Positions 61,325-64,000 of a DNA stretch of 64,000 bases are shown here, one piece after another. The first letter of the stretch is position 1. Every line of letters begins with the position of its first letter. The notes below the pieces were generated by a model, which was given only the letters and a program-made list of their open reading frames with translations, did no database searches and had not been told where the DNA came from. The position numbers and the translations under genes are program-made. This stretch comes from Methanospirillum stamsii (lineage in GTDB: Archaea; Halobacteriota; Methanomicrobia; Methanomicrobiales; Methanospirillaceae), in contig NZ_QGMZ01000027.1 of NCBI RefSeq assembly GCF_003173335.1, positions 27,132 to 91,131 on the forward strand, read 5' to 3'.

Positions 61325-63387
61325 ACATCATCACCCGTTAAGGCCGGCTCAAACGTGACACATACAGATTTGTATTCAGCCGTTCCGGATTCCGGAACCG
61401 ATTTTCCGGTAAGACTACTTAATGCTGCATCAAACAGGAGGGGCATGAAGACAACGCCTTCCTTTATATCAGAGACAGTTTTTATTCTACAGGAGAGAGA
61501 CCCTTTTCGTGATCTGACAACCACGATATCCCCATCTGAAACCCCGGCTGATGCTGCATCTGCCGGATGAACTTCAATGTATGCCTCATTCACCTCATCA
61601 GCCAGATTCTTACTCCTCCGGGTCATGGTTCCGGTATGCCAGTGCCAGATGACCCTTCCGGTGGTAAGCCTGAATGGATAATGAGAATCAGGTAATTCAG
61701 AAGGAGTTTTCCATTCAACCGGACAGAAAACGCCTTTTCCATCAGGATGTGAAAAACGCTCCTCGTACAGAATAGCTGTACCTTTATGATTCACTGACGG
61801 ACAAGGCCAGAGAACCCCGTCAGGATGAGATAATTTTGCACTTGTTATTCCATGGTATCCCGGGCACAGGAGGGCCATCTCATCGAAAATATCAGCCGGA
61901 GACAGGTAGGAAAATTGCTCTTCATACCCCATCATTCCTGCAATGTCCGTAATTATCTGCCAGTCGGGTTTTGCAATTCCCGGAGGTTCCACTGCTTTGT
62001 GAAGTTTTTGAACCCGACGTTCAGTATTTGTCACCGTCCCCTCTTTTTCTGCATAACAGGCGGCAGGAAGGACTATACTTGCATATTCACAGGTTTTAGT
62101 AAAGAAGATATCAGATACAACCAGAAAGTCAAGATTTCTTATTCCATGCTCAACCGTATTCAGATCCGGTTCGGAAATCATGGGATTTTCTCCGACCAGA
62201 AACATCGCCCTGATTCCATGGTTTTTATATCCGGCTTTCTGAAACATCTGGGAAATATCAAGACCTGTTCGTGGTGGGGCAATGGGATCGGGAAATTTCC
62301 AAATCTTTGAAATTTTACGGTGTACAACGCTATCAGTCACCGGTTGATATCCGGGGAAAAAATCAGGAAGACAGCCCATGTCACAAGCCCCCTGAACATT
62401 GTTCTGTCCACGAAGGGCATTTATCCCCGTGCCCGGACGTCCGATATTACCGGTGAGCATCATCAGATTTGCAATAGCCCGGACATTATTTACTCCACCA
62501 CTGTGATGAGCAAGACCCATGGCATACAGAACCGTGCAGCTTTTCGCTTTTCCAATCCATTCTGCTGCCTTTATGAGATAATCCCTGGAGACACCAGTCA
62601 GCTGACTGACTTCCCGGGGATTATACTTATTTTGCAGGACGACCTTTTTAAGAGATTCAAATTCCCGGGTTCTTGATGCGATAAACTCCCGATTTTCTAA
62701 ACCATTTCTGATGATCTCCCCCATAATACAATTGAGAACGGCAACATCACTGCCACTATAGAACTGAAGGAACAAATCCGCTTGTATGGCCGTTGTGGTA
62801 TACCGGGGATCAGCATAAATAAACCTGCCTCCTTTTGCCTTTGCACGAATTATTTGTCTGCCAATAAGCGGATGCTGTTCGAAGGTATTGGATCCAAGGC
62901 AAAAAATACAATCAGATTCTCCAATATCCGGAATGGAATTTGTCATTGTCCCCATTCCAAAAGAGAGGGTGAGGCCGGTCATTGTGGCTGCATGACACTG
63001 ACGTGCACCATGGTCAATATTATTGGTCTTTAAAACTCCCCGGGCAAATTTCATCAGGGCATAATTGTCTTCATTAGAACACCGTGCAGAAGCTAAAATA
63101 CCAATCTCTTCAGGAGCATATTGTCGGAATTTTTCTGCGATTAGATGATATGCAGTATCCCAGTCGGTCTCAATAAATACATCGCCTTTCCTGACCAGGG
63201 GCTTTTTCAGTCGATCAGGGCTGTGAATAAACTGATGGCAGTATGTTCCTTTCGGGCATAGTTTTCCTTCATTCACCGGTGATCGGATATTCGGAGTTGT
63301 CCCGACAATTTTTCCATCATTTACAATCAGGTTGACCGAACAACCGGTTCCACAATACGGACAAATAGTCGGGACATGGGTAATCAT
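61321..63387 (-). CDS. fdhA: Second F420-dependent formate dehydrogenase alpha subunit
   Basis: 688 residues, the same length as the copy at 42825 and roughly half identical by eye. Cluster motif CPYCGTGCSVN and CPKGTYCHQF; the metal ligand Cys131 and His132 are kept in GARQCHAATMTGL, with Gly127 where copy 1 has Cys (not a ligand). Pterin motifs LGSNTFEQHPLIGRQIIRAKA, LRGQNNVQGACDMGCLP and TTGRVIWHWHTGTMTRRS are intact. It has no linked transporter. The divergence suggests a differently regulated or partner-specific isoenzyme. Confidence 0.94.
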   Translation of the reverse strand: MITHVPTICPYCGTGCSVNLIVNDGKIVGTTPNIRSPVNEGKLCPKGTYCHQFIHSPDRLKKPLVRKGDVFIETDWDTAYHLIAEKFRQYAPEEIGILASARCSNEDNYALMKFARGVLKTNNIDHGARQCHAATMTGLTLSFGMGTMTNSIPDIGESDCIFCLGSNTFEQHPLIGRQIIRAKAKGGRFIYADPRYTTTAIQADLFLQFYSGSDVAVLNCIMGEIIRNGLENREFIASRTREFESLKKVVLQNKYNPREVSQLTGVSRDYLIKAAEWIGKAKSCTVLYAMGLAHHSGGVNNVRAIANLMMLTGNIGRPGTGINALRGQNNVQGACDMGCLPDFFPGYQPVTDSVVHRKISKIWKFPDPIAPPRTGLDISQMFQKAGYKNHGIRAMFLVGENPMISEPDLNTVEHGIRNLDFLVVSDIFFTKTCEYASIVLPAACYAEKEGTVTNTERRVQKLHKAVEPPGIAKPDWQIITDIAGMMGYEEQFSYLSPADIFDEMALLCPGYHGITSAKLSHPDGVLWPCPSVNHKGTAILYEERFSHPDGKGVFCPVEWKTPSELPDSHYPFRLTTGRVIWHWHTGTMTRRSKNLADEVNEAYIEVHPADAASAGVSDGDIVVVRSRKGSLSCRIKTVSDIKEGVVFMPLLFDAALSSLTGKSVPESGTAEYKSVCVTFEPALTGDDV

Positions 63388-64000
63388 ATTATAAATCAGA
63401 TCAATCCGTTGCTCTGAAATATGATAAATTATTGCGATACCCTAAGATATTCTGATGATTTATGGTGGGTGTACTCATATAATCAGACGTCGATACGCAA
63501 AAAAAGACCATCCATGCGGCTAGTGAATCAGTGAATCAGAAACCAGCACCTTCATGACAAAATCCGGAGAGGTAAATACGATAATTATAGCCTGTTTTGT
63601 CAAATTCAGCCTATAAAGGCACGCATAGAATAATCCCTGACGAATTTGAGCATTAATATCAAAAAATAATCCGTATTTTACGAAAAACTACACACTGTGA
63701 ATTCAAAATCTCAAAAATCGATTCAAAAATTGCTAGCGGTCATTATTTTTCATAAAAACAGTAATTTTAGGTTTTTTTAAACATTTGATGAAATTTTAAG
63801 GTTTTCAAAAAAGAACCGAAAAATGCTATCAACATATTTATCATGATTTATCATGTGAAATACCCAGGACCCAGATAATGACATTTGTTTTACCAGAGAC
63901 TCAGATAAACCAAAAAAGTTCTATTTTTCTTTCTTTTTTCGTTACTATTCAGCGATGCACCCAAACTCTAATATTCCGAAAAATGAATTTTAATTCTAAT
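63388..64000 (+). other. AT-rich stretch without a recognised gene
   Basis: Six hundred bases with many stops in all frames. It holds the probable fdhA2 promoter (TAATTTATCA on the minus strand near 63422-63431), a tandem TGAATCAG-TGAATCAG-type direct repeat near 63523-63540, TTATCATG repeated at about 63839-63856, and poly-T/poly-A runs. Nothing else can be supported; a promoter for a gene beyond the window is possible. Confidence 0.5.

Noticed and set aside
62993..63020. Cys-to-Gly change in fdhA2 (GARQCH versus CARLCH) as loss of the catalytic ligand
   Set aside because: By alignment with E. coli FdhF/FdhN (ARVUHG) the metal ligand is the residue before His; this Cys131-His132 pair is intact. 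The changed position is not a ligand.

Overview
The window is from a hydrogenotrophic, formate-using methanogenic archaeon, most likely Methanospirillum or a close relative in the Methanomicrobiales. It carries formylmethanofuran:H4MPT formyltransferase, a formate transporter beside F420-type formate dehydrogenase, an archaeal A-type ATP synthase operon, a methanogen-type coenzyme B (aks) operon and a methanogenesis-marker gene. TATA boxes, GGTG/GGAGG ribosome sites and T-tract terminators are also archaeal. No tRNA, rRNA, CRISPR array or complete insertion sequence was seen.

Layout. 1-2.7 kb: start of the ATP synthase operon (atpH-I-K, minus). 2.8-13 kb: a DUF362 ferredoxin protein, an AEC transporter, LemA, a membrane-spanning TPR/diadenylate cyclase, a NosD-like surface protein, endonuclease IV with an aldehyde dehydrogenase, and a GT4 glycosyltransferase. 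13.4-19.8 kb: a complete trpEGDCFBA operon in which trpF seems to start at an AUA codon. 19.8-27.2 kb: a REC-PAS-histidine kinase, secreted TPR and Cache proteins, thymidylate synthase, a candidate structured RNA with an H-type pseudoknot, and an OLD-type ATPase with a decayed TOPRIM site. 27.2-34.8 kb: an eight-gene translationally coupled operon with the aks genes (homocitrate synthase, homoaconitase, homoisocitrate dehydrogenase) plus four unassigned genes that could supply missing late steps of coenzyme B synthesis. 34.9-40.9 kb: ClC channel, single-chain GmrSD-type restriction enzyme, ftr, a zinc-ribbon protein and a small membrane protein. 41.1-46.1 kb: fdhC, an OB-fold membrane protein, fdhA and fdhB. 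46.2-48.5 kb: a SEC59-like kinase and a DEAD-box helicase. 48.5-55.6 kb: a six-gene hydrogenase-4-like (Ehr-type) complex that has lost every [NiFe] and [4Fe-4S] ligand I can align while keeping its ion-pumping membrane subunits. 55.8-60.1 kb: a SLOG protein, beta-carbonic anhydrase, and a compact cassette of six small coiled-coil, membrane-anchored and zinc-finger proteins of unknown function, followed by a second copy of the zinc-ribbon protein. 60.1-63.4 kb: a second fdhA-fdhB pair. 63.4-64 kb: an AT-rich non-coding stretch.

How it works together. Formate enters by FdhC and is oxidised by FdhAB to reduce F420; Ftr acts in the CO2-reduction arm; coenzyme B from the aks operon is the thiol donor for methyl-coenzyme M reductase; the ATP synthase uses the resulting ion gradient. 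The best candidates for undescribed biology are the coenzyme B operon genes without assigned function, the cofactor-less Ehr-like complex, the coiled-coil cassette at 57-59.4 kb and the pseudoknot RNA at 25 kb.
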